A stretch of 64,000 bases of DNA, taken from contig PEZS01000005.1 in the NCBI GenBank assembly GCA_002778785.1, positions 42,483-106,482 of the forward strand. The letters run 5' to 3'. Origin of the DNA: Bdellovibrionales bacterium CG10_big_fil_rev_8_21_14_0_10_45_34 (lineage in GTDB: Bacteria; Bdellovibrionota; Bdellovibrionia; Bdellovibrionales; 1-14-0-10-45-34). Of this stretch, positions 41,762 through 51,279 are shown in pieces. Position numbers and translations under genes: made by a program. Numbering within the stretch: the first letter of the stretch is position 1; each line of letters begins with the position of its first letter. A model generated the notes under the pieces. That model was given only the letters and a program-made list of their open reading frames with translations, was not told the DNA's origin and did no database searches.

Positions 41762-42646
41762 ATGAGGCAGCTCGCTCGAAATTCATTGCTGTTTAGTTGG
41801 CTAACAGCAGCCGGCTTAACGCCCGTAGCTTTTTTGCTAGCGGGAGGGCCGCTTATCGCTCAGAAAGAAAACATAGGAGCTTTTAGGTTTCTTGGCCTGT
41901 CGGTACTGTGTTGTGGAGTGTTTGCTGCCTTTCAAGCGTGGAGTTTGGTCGTATTGTTTCTCACTGTAGAATTGGGAGTCCTGAGCCTTTGGATTTTTCA
42001 AAAGAAAGAAATAGCTACTGCGGAAGAATTGATACGGGCGTTCGCACTCATGGTGGGCTGCCTTGTAACTATTTTGGTAGCTTGGCAGCAGCTTGGTTTT
42101 GATGTTGTCGACTCTGCAAATTACTACATTATGCAGATATTCAATCAACTTGCGGCTCTTCAGCAGACGCCTAAGTTTGATGCCGCCTTGTTGCTGGATC
42201 AGATGCCGTCATTATTAGCAATTGGATGTTGGTTGCTTTTGTGGACTACAGTTGCCACTGAGGATTTCTTTCGAAGGGTTTTCAACCGAGAAACCAGTGG
42301 GCTTAAAAGCTACGGGTTTTCTAGAAGCTTTCGACTGCCGGCGTGGGTAATGTGGTTGAGCCTTGTGGCCGTGCTATTGGCGTTTTCAGAGGGGCCAATT
42401 CCTGACTGGGTGGGAATCGTGGCTTTAAACGTTTTTAATGTTTTGGTTATTTGGTTCTTTTTTCAAGGTCTCGCTGTGGCACAAAACTTCTTTGATTTTT
42501 TGTCTCTGAGTCCTTTGTGGAGAGTTCTTTTTTATGTGCTTTTTGTCATACAGATGGTTCTCATGGTGGCAGCAATTGGTTTTTTAGATTATTGGTTTGA
42601 ATTTAGAAAAAAGATGAATAAGCGTGCTACCTCTTGGTTGCAGTAG
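41762..42646 (+). CDS. DUF2232-like membrane protein
   Basis: 294 residues, about eight hydrophobic segments. The C-terminal part (LPAWVMWL... GLAVAQNFFDFLSL... FLDYWFEFRKKM) matches the DUF2232 pattern seen in membrane proteins next to rplI in other bacteria. Function unknown. 18 bp after rpsF and 33 bp before rplI. Confidence 0.78.
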   Translation: MRQLARNSLLFSWLTAAGLTPVAFLLAGGPLIAQKENIGAFRFLGLSVLCCGVFAAFQAWSLVVLFLTVELGVLSLWIFQKKEIATAEELIRAFALMVGCLVTILVAWQQLGFDVVDSANYYIMQIFNQLAALQQTPKFDAALLLDQMPSLLAIGCWLLLWTTVATEDFFRRVFNRETSGLKSYGFSRSFRLPAWVMWLSLVAVLLAFSEGPIPDWVGIVALNVFNVLVIWFFFQGLAVAQNFFDFLSLSPLWRVLFYVLFVIQMVLMVAAIGFLDYWFEFRKKMNKRATSWLQ

Positions 42647-42679
42647 CTTCGAAGTGTTTATTAAGAGTAGGAGTGAGTA

Positions 42680-43126
42680 ATGAAGGTGATTCTTAAGAAC
42701 GACGTAAAAGATGTTGGCCGCGCCGGTGAGCTGGTGAATGTAAAAAGAGGATTTGCAAGAAACTTTTTGCTTCCTCGAAAGCTTGCAGTAGAGGCGACTG
42801 AAAAGAGAGAAAAAGAATTTGCTCATTTGCAGCAAATGGCCGAAGTGAGAAAAAAGAAAGCTGTAGAAGCGAGGAAAGCCGTTTTGAGTAAGATTTCTGG
42901 TCTCACATTGACCTTCAAAGTGGATGCAGCAGAAACCGACAAGATTTTTGGTTCAGTAACTAACCTGGATATTTCTAAACAACTCTCAGAGCAAGGTTAC
43001 GAAGTGGATCGCCGTGATATTCTCATCGAAGAGCCTATCAAGATTCTGGGTCAGCATAAGGCAATTGTTAAGTTGGGCGAAGGCATGACGTCCGAATTGA
43101 AAATCTCGGTAGAGAGAGATTCGTAA
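42680..43126 (+). CDS. rplI: 50S ribosomal protein L9
   Basis: 148 residues, family length. N-terminal MKVILKNDVKDVGRAGELVNVKRGFARNFLLP is diagnostic; long connecting helix 50-80; C domain to the end. Start has TAGGAGTGAGTA upstream. Confidence 0.97.
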   Translation: MKVILKNDVKDVGRAGELVNVKRGFARNFLLPRKLAVEATEKREKEFAHLQQMAEVRKKKAVEARKAVLSKISGLTLTFKVDAAETDKIFGSVTNLDISKQLSEQGYEVDRRDILIEEPIKILGQHKAIVKLGEGMTSELKISVERDS

Positions 43127-43159
43127 GTACTACTGAGCTAACATTGGGGGGGAGTTGGG

Positions 43160-44584
43160 GTGAACACTAAAACGCCTCCACACAATCTGGAAGCTGAACA
43201 GTCCGTAATTGGCGGGCTTATGCTTGATCCCAATGCCTGGGATCAGGTCGTAGATATTTTATCCGAAGCAGATTTCTATAAATCGGCCCACAGGACAATT
43301 TTTTCAACTATTCAAGATCTTCAAAACAAAGGACAACCGGTTGATATTTTAACCGTGTCTAGCATGCTCAACGATAGAGACCAACTTGGTGCAATAGGCA
43401 GTGCTGGGTATTTGGCAGAAATCATCGACAGCACACCCTCTGCCGTAAACATTAAAACCTATGCGGAGCTCATAAGAGAAAAATCTCTTTTAAGAAGAGT
43501 CATTTCAACCGGATCGGAAATCATAGAAGAGGCTTACGGCGGCGACTATGGCTCGGTGGATGAGTATGTGGATCGCGTGGAAGCCAAAATCTTTCAAATT
43601 CTAGATAAAAGAAAAACGGCGGGGCTTGTGCCGGCCAGTGAAATTGTAAGAGCCAGTTTAGAAAAAATCGAAGAGCTGCATCAAAGGAAAGCGTCCATCA
43701 CTGGAATTGCTACCGGCTTTGATGATCTTGACAAGATGACGTCAGGGTTTCAGCCCGGTGAATTGATTATCATTGCGGCCCGCCCTTCAATGGGTAAGAC
43801 AGCCCTTGGTTTGACCATTGTTAATAACATTGCATTAAAATCGAAAAAGAAAGTTGCTTTCTTCTCCCTTGAAATGGCTCGTGAGCAGATTATGGTGCGT
43901 ATTTTAGCGTCAGCTGCAAAGATAGAGATGGGTGATTTGCGAGTCGGAAGGGTGCCAGATTCTTCTTGGTCGAGTCTCATTTCGGCGGCTTCTGAAATTA
44001 GCGAATCAGATTTGTATATCGACGACACTTCGGCAATTAGTCCATTCGAGATACGAGCAAAATGCAGAAGGTTAGCAGCTCAAAAAGGATTAGATCTGAT
44101 TGTGATAGATTACTTGCAGATCATGGATCTCAAACAAAGGGTCGAAAGCCGCGAAAGAGCTGTTTCTGAGATTTCTCGAACTCTTAAAGCGATTTCAAAA
44201 GAGCTCAAAGTACCAGTTGTTGCCCTCGCCCAGCTTAATCGTGGAGTGGAAGGCCGCTCCGATCGAAGACCAATGTTGTCCGATTTGCGTGAATCCGGCT
44301 CAATTGAACAAGATGCTGACGTGATCATGATGATTTATCGGGATGAATATTACGAAAAAGATCAGAGCGAAACTAAGGGTGTCGCAGAAATTATCATTAA
44401 CAAACAACGAAATGGCCCTACTGGAACGGTCAAGTTGGCCTGGTTAGCCAAATACGGAACTTTTGCAAATCTGGCTCCTGATAGTCTTATGTCGCCGCCC
44501 CTCTCGCCAGCTCCACCTAGCTATAAGCCCGGCGCGCCTCGTGCGTCTGGGGGAATTCCCAACCTCGCCCCCGGCAAGTCCTAG
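43160..44584 (+). CDS. dnaB: Replicative DNA helicase DnaB
   Basis: Hexameric fork helicase. 474 residues: N-terminal primase-interaction domain (PPHNLEAEQSVIGGLMLD), RecA-like domain with P-loop ARPSMGKTA near 207 and Walker B LIVIDYLQIM. No intein seen. Pro-rich C-terminal tail. Start GTG after GGGGGGAG. Confidence 0.97.
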   Translation: MNTKTPPHNLEAEQSVIGGLMLDPNAWDQVVDILSEADFYKSAHRTIFSTIQDLQNKGQPVDILTVSSMLNDRDQLGAIGSAGYLAEIIDSTPSAVNIKTYAELIREKSLLRRVISTGSEIIEEAYGGDYGSVDEYVDRVEAKIFQILDKRKTAGLVPASEIVRASLEKIEELHQRKASITGIATGFDDLDKMTSGFQPGELIIIAARPSMGKTALGLTIVNNIALKSKKKVAFFSLEMAREQIMVRILASAAKIEMGDLRVGRVPDSSWSSLISAASEISESDLYIDDTSAISPFEIRAKCRRLAAQKGLDLIVIDYLQIMDLKQRVESRERAVSEISRTLKAISKELKVPVVALAQLNRGVEGRSDRRPMLSDLRESGSIEQDADVIMMIYRDEYYEKDQSETKGVAEIIINKQRNGPTGTVKLAWLAKYGTFANLAPDSLMSPPLSPAPPSYKPGAPRASGGIPNLAPGKS

Positions 44585-44720
44585 GTACCCCCGGCTTTCT
44601 CTCATGACTTCTCTTCCAGACGAAGGTCTCAGGCCAGTATTCACCTTTTCCGTAAGTTGATGTGTCCTAAGTTTGTGGGAGTGGATGAGATGGGATCCAT
44701 TTCTAGACAGAGGGGCAAGG

Positions 44721-44915
44721 ATGTCGCTTATTGATGAAGTTATACGTACAATAAATCTTCCAGAATCTCTTTCTGAAAAGCGTTTTCAAGAACTCTGCAC
44801 TGAGCGCAAAGTTGATCGTGCAAACTGTTCTTTAGAAGAGCTAAGAAGTCTAGCAGCAAGCCTACTTCAAGAAGTTCTCGTCGAACTCAAAGAAGAGAAA
44901 AAATGCGGGCCGTAA
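44721..44915 (+). CDS. Small helical protein, unknown
   Basis: 64 residues from ATG 44721 (GGGGCAAGG upstream), continuing downstream of dnaB. Helix-rich and charged (SEKRFQELCTERKVDRANCSLEELRSLA). No family recognised; the frame is open to 44673. Could be a genuine small gene or not. Confidence 0.45.
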   Translation: MSLIDEVIRTINLPESLSEKRFQELCTERKVDRANCSLEELRSLAASLLQEVLVELKEEKKCGP

Positions 44916-44956
44916 ATCAAGTTGTACGAGCAAAGATGACCCGCTGCTGATGTTTA

Positions 44957-45256
44957 TTAAGAGAATCTTCGTTTACGAATCTTATAGGCGTCAATTTTCT
45001 TTTTCAGTGTGTTGCGATTGATACCTAGCATCTGAGCAGCCTTTAATTGGTTGCCTCTGTAGGCTTTAAGTGCCAACTCAATGAGAGGTCGTTCAACTTG
45101 CTCAATGACGAGATCATAGAGCCCATTCAAATCAACTTCGGCTTCCTTCTGTTGTTCAAAAAGAACTTCAAGTTTGGAGCGTACCAACTTTTCTAAAGAA
45201 ACATTTTGTAAGTTGGCTACAAACAACCTGTTTGGAGAATCGGGCTTTAATGACAT
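44957..45256 (-). CDS. Fis-type helix-turn-helix DNA-binding protein
   Basis: 99 residues. The C-terminal 45 residues ([34 protein letters not shown]) match the Fis/NtrC C-terminal HTH; the N-terminal half is helical and probably dimerises. Candidate nucleoid protein or regulator. Followed upstream by queE with a 7-bp gap. Confidence 0.85.
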   Translation of the reverse strand: MSLKPDSPNRLFVANLQNVSLEKLVRSKLEVLFEQQKEAEVDLNGLYDLVIEQVERPLIELALKAYRGNQLKAAQMLGINRNTLKKKIDAYKIRKRRFS

Positions 45257-45263
45257 GAATTAC

Positions 45264-45899
45264 TTAAACTCCGCGTGCTTCTGGTCCCCAAATATACTTA
45301 TGTTGCTGCAATTGCAACCTAACACGCAGACCGGAGGTCAAAATTTTTTCTGCCAACCACTGCGGAGAAACCTGTGAGTGGCTGGGACTAAAAAGCACAA
45401 CATTCTTCTCTGCTAAGCCATATGACTTGACAAAACTCTTTGACCACAAAAAGTCTTCATCTGAACAAATAACAAATTTGAATTCGTCAGTCGGCGATAC
45501 AAAATCCAGATTAGAAAATAAGAACTTTCCTTCTTCTTTGCTATCCGGAGTCTTAACGTCAATTACCTTTTTAGCCCTGGTGTCCAATCTATCGACGGGC
45601 ATCGTACCACTGGTTTCTACAGAGACCATGTAGCCAAGATCCAGCAATTGCTTTGTTAGTTCAATAGAAGCAGGCTGGACCAAAGGTTCGCCGCCAGTTA
45701 TGCACACGTAATCGCCAAGAAAACTCTGAACCTTCGATACGATTTCTTCGAGAGACATTTTTTTGCCCTCATAAAATGCATACTCCGTATCGCAGTACTG
45801 ACATCTTAGGGGGCAGCCGCTTGTTCTTATGAAAATGGTGGGGTTTCCCGCCCAGGTAGACTCGCCTTGAATGCTAAAAAAAATCTCATTAATCTTCAT
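45264..45899 (-). CDS. queE: 7-carboxy-7-deazaguanine synthase QueE
   Basis: Radical SAM enzyme making the deazaguanine ring for queuosine. 211 residues with CX3CX2C at Cys29, Cys33, Cys36 (SGCPLRCQYCDTEYAF), ITGGEPLVQ and the N-terminal FSIQGESTWAG. Divergent from ftsK; no other queuosine gene in the window. Confidence 0.93.
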   Translation of the reverse strand: MKINEIFFSIQGESTWAGNPTIFIRTSGCPLRCQYCDTEYAFYEGKKMSLEEIVSKVQSFLGDYVCITGGEPLVQPASIELTKQLLDLGYMVSVETSGTMPVDRLDTRAKKVIDVKTPDSKEEGKFLFSNLDFVSPTDEFKFVICSDEDFLWSKSFVKSYGLAEKNVVLFSPSHSQVSPQWLAEKILTSGLRVRLQLQQHKYIWGPEARGV

Positions 45900-45972
45900 A
45901 TTTGATGATGGCTCTGTCTAGAAATAGGGATACCACCTGACAAAGTCAAAGAATCCCCAATAAAATGGTACT

Positions 45973-48348
45973 GTGACAAATCCAAAAAGAAACTTCAAAT
46001 CCGACGTCATCGTCTTGAGCCTATTATCAGCCAGTGTTTTTCTCGTAGCCTCTCTGCTTACTTATCATCCTCAAGACCCCTCTTGGAACTCAGTAGGAGA
46101 CTCTGTACGGAACGTCCGGAATGCCTGTGGCTGGGTGGGAGCATTGGTTGCCGACGGATTGTACCTTCTATTTGGAGGTGTGGCCTGGTTCGCTTCAGCT
46201 ATTCTTATCGTGCCGGTAGTGAAACGACTGGGGATTGGTAGGCAAAGTTCGGCTAACTTACACCCGGTATTGTCTCTGATAACCCTTATTTTTTTGGCAT
46301 CTCTGGCGAGTCTTCACTTCAAGGAATTTTCTTTTTTTGAGGGGCACGTCCTTAGCGGTGGAATTATCGGTGTGTTTTTAGCAACTCACTTAAAAGGGCC
46401 ACTAAATGAAGTTGGCAGTGCCTTATTCTTGTGGACGGGCTTTCTTCTGTCTCTGTTAAGTCTGACTCAGCTGGACCTCAGAAATTTCAGTGTTTTCATA
46501 ATAGATAGGACGGCCTTCACCATGAAGACGATTTGGTACCTTCTGACAAATCTATTCGGTAAGGCAAAATCAACCATTGTCAGGCGAGCAACTATGAAAA
46601 AAGAGAAGGGTATTGATTTTTCTCCACAACCCGTTGAGTCGGATCAAAGGGCGAATGCAGTATCCCTTTCTGGTGCTAAAAAAGTTGTCGACTGGCTACT
46701 AAAAGACAGCCCTCAAGAAGATGAAATACCTCGCTCTGAAGAGCTCAGCTCGACCATTAGGTCGCGCCTTTTTGCCAAAGAACAAAATCCGGTGAAAACA
46801 AAAAAGAAGATCAGCCTCAAGGCAATCATCAAAGTCGAAAACTGGATGCTTCCGAAATTAGATTTGCTCGAGGAACCCAAGACTCTCAAGTCTGGAGTCG
46901 ATAAAAAAAGTATTGAAAAAAATATTCGCCTTTTAGAAGACAAACTTTCGCAATTTTCGGTTAATGGTAAAGTAACCTCAGTAAGAACAGGGCCTGCTGT
47001 CACACTTTTTGAATTTAAGCCGAATGTAAATGTGAAACTCAGTCGAATCACCGACCTCGCGGACGATTTGAGTTTGGCTCTAAGCAGCGAATCTCTGAGG
47101 ATCATAGCTCCCCTCCCCGGTAGAGACGTGGTGGGCATAGAGACGTCTAATGCCGATCGCGAGACGGTGTTTCTGAGAGATCTTATCGAGAGCACGGATT
47201 TTTGGAGCGACGAGGTAAAGCTTCCTTTAGCACTTGGCAAAAAAGTGGACGGGGAAACTCAACTGGCCGATCTCAGAAAAATGCCTCACCTGATGGTTGC
47301 CGGCACCACTGGCTCGGGCAAATCGGTTTTTGTTATTGCTACACTCACGTCGCTGTTGTTTCGGCATTCTCCGAAGACACTCAAATTGGTCTTGGTTGAT
47401 CCGAAACAAGTAGATTTGGCTTCGTTTTATAAAGTGCCACATTTGGCTTTACCGCCTGTCCAAGACGCAAAAAAAGCTGTACTCGCTCTTAAATGGGCAG
47501 TTCGAGAGATGGAAAAGCGTTATCGCTCGATGTCGAGATTTGAAGTTAGAGGCATAGACGGTTTTAACGAAATGGCCGCTCAGTTCACCGCCGAAGACCT
47601 TGAAGTCTACACCAAAGAAAATGAACAGTTGATTGAAGCCGGCAAGCCCAACAAAACTTTTTACTTTGAACCTCTTCCTTTCATGGTGATCGTAGTTGAA
47701 GAGTTTGGCGATCTTATGGCGGTGGATAAAGGCAATGTAGAGGGGCTGGTTGTGCGCCTTGCGCAAATGGCGAGGGCGTGCGGAATTCATCTCATACTAG
47801 CAATGCAGTCACCTAGGAAAGACGTCGTAACAGGTTTAATTAAAACCAACATACCGGGGCGAATTAGTTTCAAAGTGGCTTCGAAAATGGATTCGCGAAT
47901 TATTTTGGACGAATCAGGGGCCGAAAGACTCCTCGCAAAAGGAGACATGCTTTTCTTGGCTCCAGGAATGTCAAAGCCAGAAAGACATCATGCGCCCTGG
48001 GTTTCTGAACAAGAGGTTTCATCAGTCTGTAAGTTTTGGTCTGACCAATCTGAGCCTGTGTACGATCCAGATGCAGTTAAATGGTTAGACCAGGCAGAAA
48101 AAGGCGGAGAGCCTTCTTTCTCAAATTCAGGAGACGAATTCGCCGACGAAAATGCATTTGACGAACGGTACGACGAAATTCTCGCGTTTGTTGCTACTCA
48201 AAAAGATATTTCAGCCTCATTGTTGCAGCGTCGTTTCAAGCTTGGATATCCCCGGGCCGCAAGGATGATCGAGATCTTCGAAAAAGAGGGTGTGGTAGGC
48301 CCATCAAACGGCAGTAAACCTCGATCGGTACTGATTCAAAAAATATAG
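45973..48348 (+). CDS. ftsK: DNA translocase FtsK/SpoIIIE
   Basis: Septal DNA pump for chromosome segregation. 791 residues: about four N-terminal membrane helices (to ~175), a short charged linker, the RecA-like motor with P-loop GTTGSGKS near 444-451 and Walker B MVIVVEEFGDLM, and a C-terminal winged-helix gamma domain (about 725-785). GTG start; a TAAAAT -10-like box sits just 6 bp upstream of it (CTGACA at an 18-bp distance), so the mRNA may be leaderless. Confidence 0.96.
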   Translation: MTNPKRNFKSDVIVLSLLSASVFLVASLLTYHPQDPSWNSVGDSVRNVRNACGWVGALVADGLYLLFGGVAWFASAILIVPVVKRLGIGRQSSANLHPVLSLITLIFLASLASLHFKEFSFFEGHVLSGGIIGVFLATHLKGPLNEVGSALFLWTGFLLSLLSLTQLDLRNFSVFIIDRTAFTMKTIWYLLTNLFGKAKSTIVRRATMKKEKGIDFSPQPVESDQRANAVSLSGAKKVVDWLLKDSPQEDEIPRSEELSSTIRSRLFAKEQNPVKTKKKISLKAIIKVENWMLPKLDLLEEPKTLKSGVDKKSIEKNIRLLEDKLSQFSVNGKVTSVRTGPAVTLFEFKPNVNVKLSRITDLADDLSLALSSESLRIIAPLPGRDVVGIETSNADRETVFLRDLIESTDFWSDEVKLPLALGKKVDGETQLADLRKMPHLMVAGTTGSGKSVFVIATLTSLLFRHSPKTLKLVLVDPKQVDLASFYKVPHLALPPVQDAKKAVLALKWAVREMEKRYRSMSRFEVRGIDGFNEMAAQFTAEDLEVYTKENEQLIEAGKPNKTFYFEPLPFMVIVVEEFGDLMAVDKGNVEGLVVRLAQMARACGIHLILAMQSPRKDVVTGLIKTNIPGRISFKVASKMDSRIILDESGAERLLAKGDMLFLAPGMSKPERHHAPWVSEQEVSSVCKFWSDQSEPVYDPDAVKWLDQAEKGGEPSFSNSGDEFADENAFDERYDEILAFVATQKDISASLLQRRFKLGYPRAARMIEIFEKEGVVGPSNGSKPRSVLIQKI

Positions 48349-48429
48349 CTGTGATGCGGCTTGGTTTTAGTATTAGCTGTTAGTCAGTAGGCGTTTCTTA
48401 TTTGCTAGGTTCATGATAGAAATGGACCT

Positions 48430-49323
48430 ATGCGGGCTTGTTTTTTTCTAACGGTTATTCTTTCTTTTAGTATTGGATTGGCGAGCGAGCCTTCGGCTTC
48501 CGCCCAAAAATCAAAAAAGATTAGCGCCAATAACGCAGAAAAGGTCGGACTGGCGCAAGTCAATGCTCAGGCTCTCGAAGATGCCAAAAAGGCAACTTTG
48601 GCGCGAGATCGCGTGAAAGCAAGTGAAAGTCTCCTTGTGGCAATTAAATCTGAGAAAAAACCCTCTAAATTATCTGAACTTAAAGGCATGCTTTCCAAAG
48701 TGAGCACGCAATTTTACACAGAGGCGGGTCAGCAACTGTTTGAGCTTGGCAGAAGCCTATACTCCACCGATGCCGCATCAGCGAGTACTCGCTTTCGAGA
48801 TGCTTTTCAAAAAGAAACCATGAACACTTTAGTTGGTCTTTACCTGGCAAGGGCAGAGCTAGCGATTGGGGACTGTGATAGTTCTCTAAAAGAAGTACGT
48901 AAAGCAAGGTCAATGGACCCGTTTGATCCAAATTTGATTCTTGTGGAGCTTCAAGCGTTAGTTTGCCTTGGAGAGCTCGAAAGATATCAGTCCGCCCTCG
49001 GGTCAATAGACTCGGATTCGGCAAAAGAGCTAGAGCCCTATTTGTCTGTATTAAAACTGCAGGTTCAAACTATAGAGAGGGAGTTTGCGAGCGCTCAGGA
49101 GAGTTTTGAAAAAATTTCTTCAGCACACCCTGAGTTTCCTGAGATATACTACTGGGGAATTCAAATAGGCAAGGCATTGAAAAGCTCGACAAAGCCATAT
49201 AAAGAAAAATACATTCAGCTTTGTCAGAAGTTAGGCAAAGATGCACGTACCCGGTTTGCTAAAGAGCCTCGAGTGTGTGGTGCTCTTGCAGATGTAGAAA
49301 GTACCGTTGAGGAAAACTTGTGA
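48430..49323 (+). CDS. Secreted TPR-type protein
   Basis: 297 residues: signal peptide (1-25, ASEPSASAQ), then helical repeats of TPR type across the rest (LFELGRSLYSTDAASASTRF near 99-118, GDCDSSLKEVRKARSMDP near 146-163). Probably periplasmic. Its stop overlaps the GTG of the lptM-like gene (GTGA). Confidence 0.75.
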   Translation: MRACFFLTVILSFSIGLASEPSASAQKSKKISANNAEKVGLAQVNAQALEDAKKATLARDRVKASESLLVAIKSEKKPSKLSELKGMLSKVSTQFYTEAGQQLFELGRSLYSTDAASASTRFRDAFQKETMNTLVGLYLARAELAIGDCDSSLKEVRKARSMDPFDPNLILVELQALVCLGELERYQSALGSIDSDSAKELEPYLSVLKLQVQTIEREFASAQESFEKISSAHPEFPEIYYWGIQIGKALKSSTKPYKEKYIQLCQKLGKDARTRFAKEPRVCGALADVESTVEENL

Positions 49324-49637
49324 AGCTCATTTTTGAGACAATTTTAAATTTACGCCGACAACTACGGCTTCTTGTCACAGTGATTATGTTAGGGGTGCCG
49401 CTTTTTTCGCTACAGGGATGTGGAGTAAAAGGCGATCCTTTGCCCCCCGTGACGCCGCTGGAACTTACGCGAGGTGGTCCAAGAGCGCATAGGGTGCCAG
49501 AAGAAACCAAGCCACTTGTGATTCCGCCAGACTCTTTGAAAAAAGCTAATGATCCAAATGCCGCTGAACGAGAAAAAAGTCGAAGCGAAATCGACAAGCA
49601 GCCGAAAAAAAAGAAAACGCGAAAGCAAGGCAAGTAG
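49320..49637 (+). CDS. lptM: LptM/YifL-like small lipoprotein
   Basis: 105 residues. Lipobox LQGC near residue 37 followed by GVKGDPLPP, the hallmark of the YifL/LptM family, which in E. coli supports the LPS-export protein LptD and is also encoded upstream of dapF. The C-terminal tail here is longer and lysine-rich. Confidence 0.8.
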   Translation: MKLIFETILNLRRQLRLLVTVIMLGVPLFSLQGCGVKGDPLPPVTPLELTRGGPRAHRVPEETKPLVIPPDSLKKANDPNAAEREKSRSEIDKQPKKKKTRKQGK

Positions 49638-49642
49638 CTCTC

Positions 49643-50404
49643 ATGAAGTTCCTCAAAATCCATGGTACAGAAAACGACTTTGTATTCTTCGACACATCTG
49701 AGATTACAAACGAGGAAGTGTTTGTAAAGCAGATTCCCGAAATCTGTCATCGTAGAGTGGGCGTGGGCGCCGACGGGGTCGTCGTGATAGCAAAAATGTC
49801 GAACTACTACGAATGGAAGTACTACAATTCCGATGGGAGCGCAGCGGAGTTTTGCGGCAATGCTGTTAGGTGCGCAGGAGCGTACATTAAAGAGACTTAT
49901 GGCGACCAAGGAGAGATTAAGTTAAAAACTGATGTAGGCACAATTCGGATTGATAGCTTAGATCATAGCAACTTTAAAGCGCACTTGTCGTTTCAAGCTC
50001 AAATCCTCAAAAAAATAGAAGTGCAGGGCCACGAGAGCTACTTATGTCAAGCGGGAGTTCCTCATGTGGTCATACTTACGCCAACTCAAGGAAGGGGGGA
50101 GCTCTTAAAAGTAGCCCAAGATGTTCGCTCTTCGGGCGAGACTTACTCAACATGGAATATCACTTTCGTGAAGTCTGGAGAGCCCACGCAGGCAGTGACT
50201 TTTGAACGAGGCGTAGAAGACTTCACACAAAGTTGTGGATCAGGCGCGATTTCTGCCGCGTATGTAGTAATGTCCACAAAGCAATCCGATAAGGTGATAA
50301 TTAAAATGCCTGGAGGATTGATTAAGGTCGACAAAGTAGAAGGCGGCACTCTATTAGAAGGACTTGCAGAGATAGCATTCTCGGGTCATTGGAGATTGAC
50401 ATGA
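49643..50404 (+). CDS. dapF: Diaminopimelate epimerase
   Basis: Makes meso-diaminopimelate for peptidoglycan and lysine. 253 residues. Both active-site cysteines visible: FCGNAVRCAG (about 72) and SCGSGAISAA (about 197). First of dapF-dapA-dapB; its stop overlaps the dapA ATG (ATGA). Confidence 0.95.
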   Translation: MKFLKIHGTENDFVFFDTSEITNEEVFVKQIPEICHRRVGVGADGVVVIAKMSNYYEWKYYNSDGSAAEFCGNAVRCAGAYIKETYGDQGEIKLKTDVGTIRIDSLDHSNFKAHLSFQAQILKKIEVQGHESYLCQAGVPHVVILTPTQGRGELLKVAQDVRSSGETYSTWNITFVKSGEPTQAVTFERGVEDFTQSCGSGAISAAYVVMSTKQSDKVIIKMPGGLIKVDKVEGGTLLEGLAEIAFSGHWRLT

Positions 50405-51279
50405 ATTTACCGAACTGGTCGGGAGTCATCACAGCATTGGCAACACCCTTTATTAAGGGTGAGGTAGACTGCGAGTCATTAACCAAACTGATAGATTTTC
50501 AAATCCGCAGCGGTGTTGGTGATTTTGTTGTAAACGGAACAACGGCGGAAAGTCCGACACTGTCGCGACAAGAAGTCGAAATGATTTACAAACAAGTACG
50601 AGAGACACTCCCTAAAACTTCAAGAATTATTTTGGGTACCGGTTCGAACTCCACGGCAAAAACAATTGCTAACGGTAAACTGGCAAAAGAATTGGGGGCA
50701 GATGCTTGTTTGGTTGTTGTTCCTTATTATAACAAGCCAACTCAAAAGGGATTGCTTAAACATTTTCTCATCGTGGCAGAGAGCTCCGACCTACCGGTAA
50801 TCCTTTACAATGTGCCATCAAGAACGGTTGCAAAGTTAGAACTCGACACAATTGCGCATTTATCTCAGCATCCCAATATAGTGGGAATCAAAGAAGCTTC
50901 AGGAGATATAGAATTTCTCAAGGAGATTAAGAAGGTCGTTCCAGAAGATTTTTCGTTACTCAGCGGAGATGATTTTACGATTGATGAATTTGTAAGAAAC
51001 GGTGGACACGGTGTTATTTCCGTCTTCTCGCACATTATTCCTGGCGTATTGGCGGAGTATTTCTTAGAGATTTTCTCCGAAAAACCATCGCCTGTTAATC
51101 TTAAGAGGTACGACCGACTCTGCAGCGCTTTGTTTGAGTACCCAAACCCAGTTCCAGTAAAGCGGGCTCTTTTTCAGATGGGCATTTTTCGCTCCGACGA
51201 AGTCAGGTTACCTCTTGTGTCGTTAGAAGACGATGAATCCGAGCGAATCATTGGCGCTTTAAACGAGGTGGGTCTATGA
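50401..51279 (+). CDS. dapA: 4-hydroxy-tetrahydrodipicolinate synthase
   Basis: First step of the DAP branch. ATG 50401 with GGAG six bases upstream gives 292 residues. Schiff-base lysine in GIKEASGD; tyrosine in ILYNVPSRT; NGTTAESPTLS near the N-terminus. Ends in ATGA overlapping dapB. Confidence 0.96.
   Translation: MNLPNWSGVITALATPFIKGEVDCESLTKLIDFQIRSGVGDFVVNGTTAESPTLSRQEVEMIYKQVRETLPKTSRIILGTGSNSTAKTIANGKLAKELGADACLVVVPYYNKPTQKGLLKHFLIVAESSDLPVILYNVPSRTVAKLELDTIAHLSQHPNIVGIKEASGDIEFLKEIKKVVPEDFSLLSGDDFTIDEFVRNGGHGVISVFSHIIPGVLAEYFLEIFSEKPSPVNLKRYDRLCSALFEYPNPVPVKRALFQMGIFRSDEVRLPLVSLEDDESERIIGALNEVGL

Noticed and set aside
46713..47240. 175-codon antisense frame in ftsK
   Set aside because: Low-complexity Ser/Arg composition typical of reverse reading of a real gene.
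49259..49909. 216-codon antisense frame across the lptM-like gene and dapF
   Set aside because: Opposes conserved dapF and lipobox codons; no plausible start or family.
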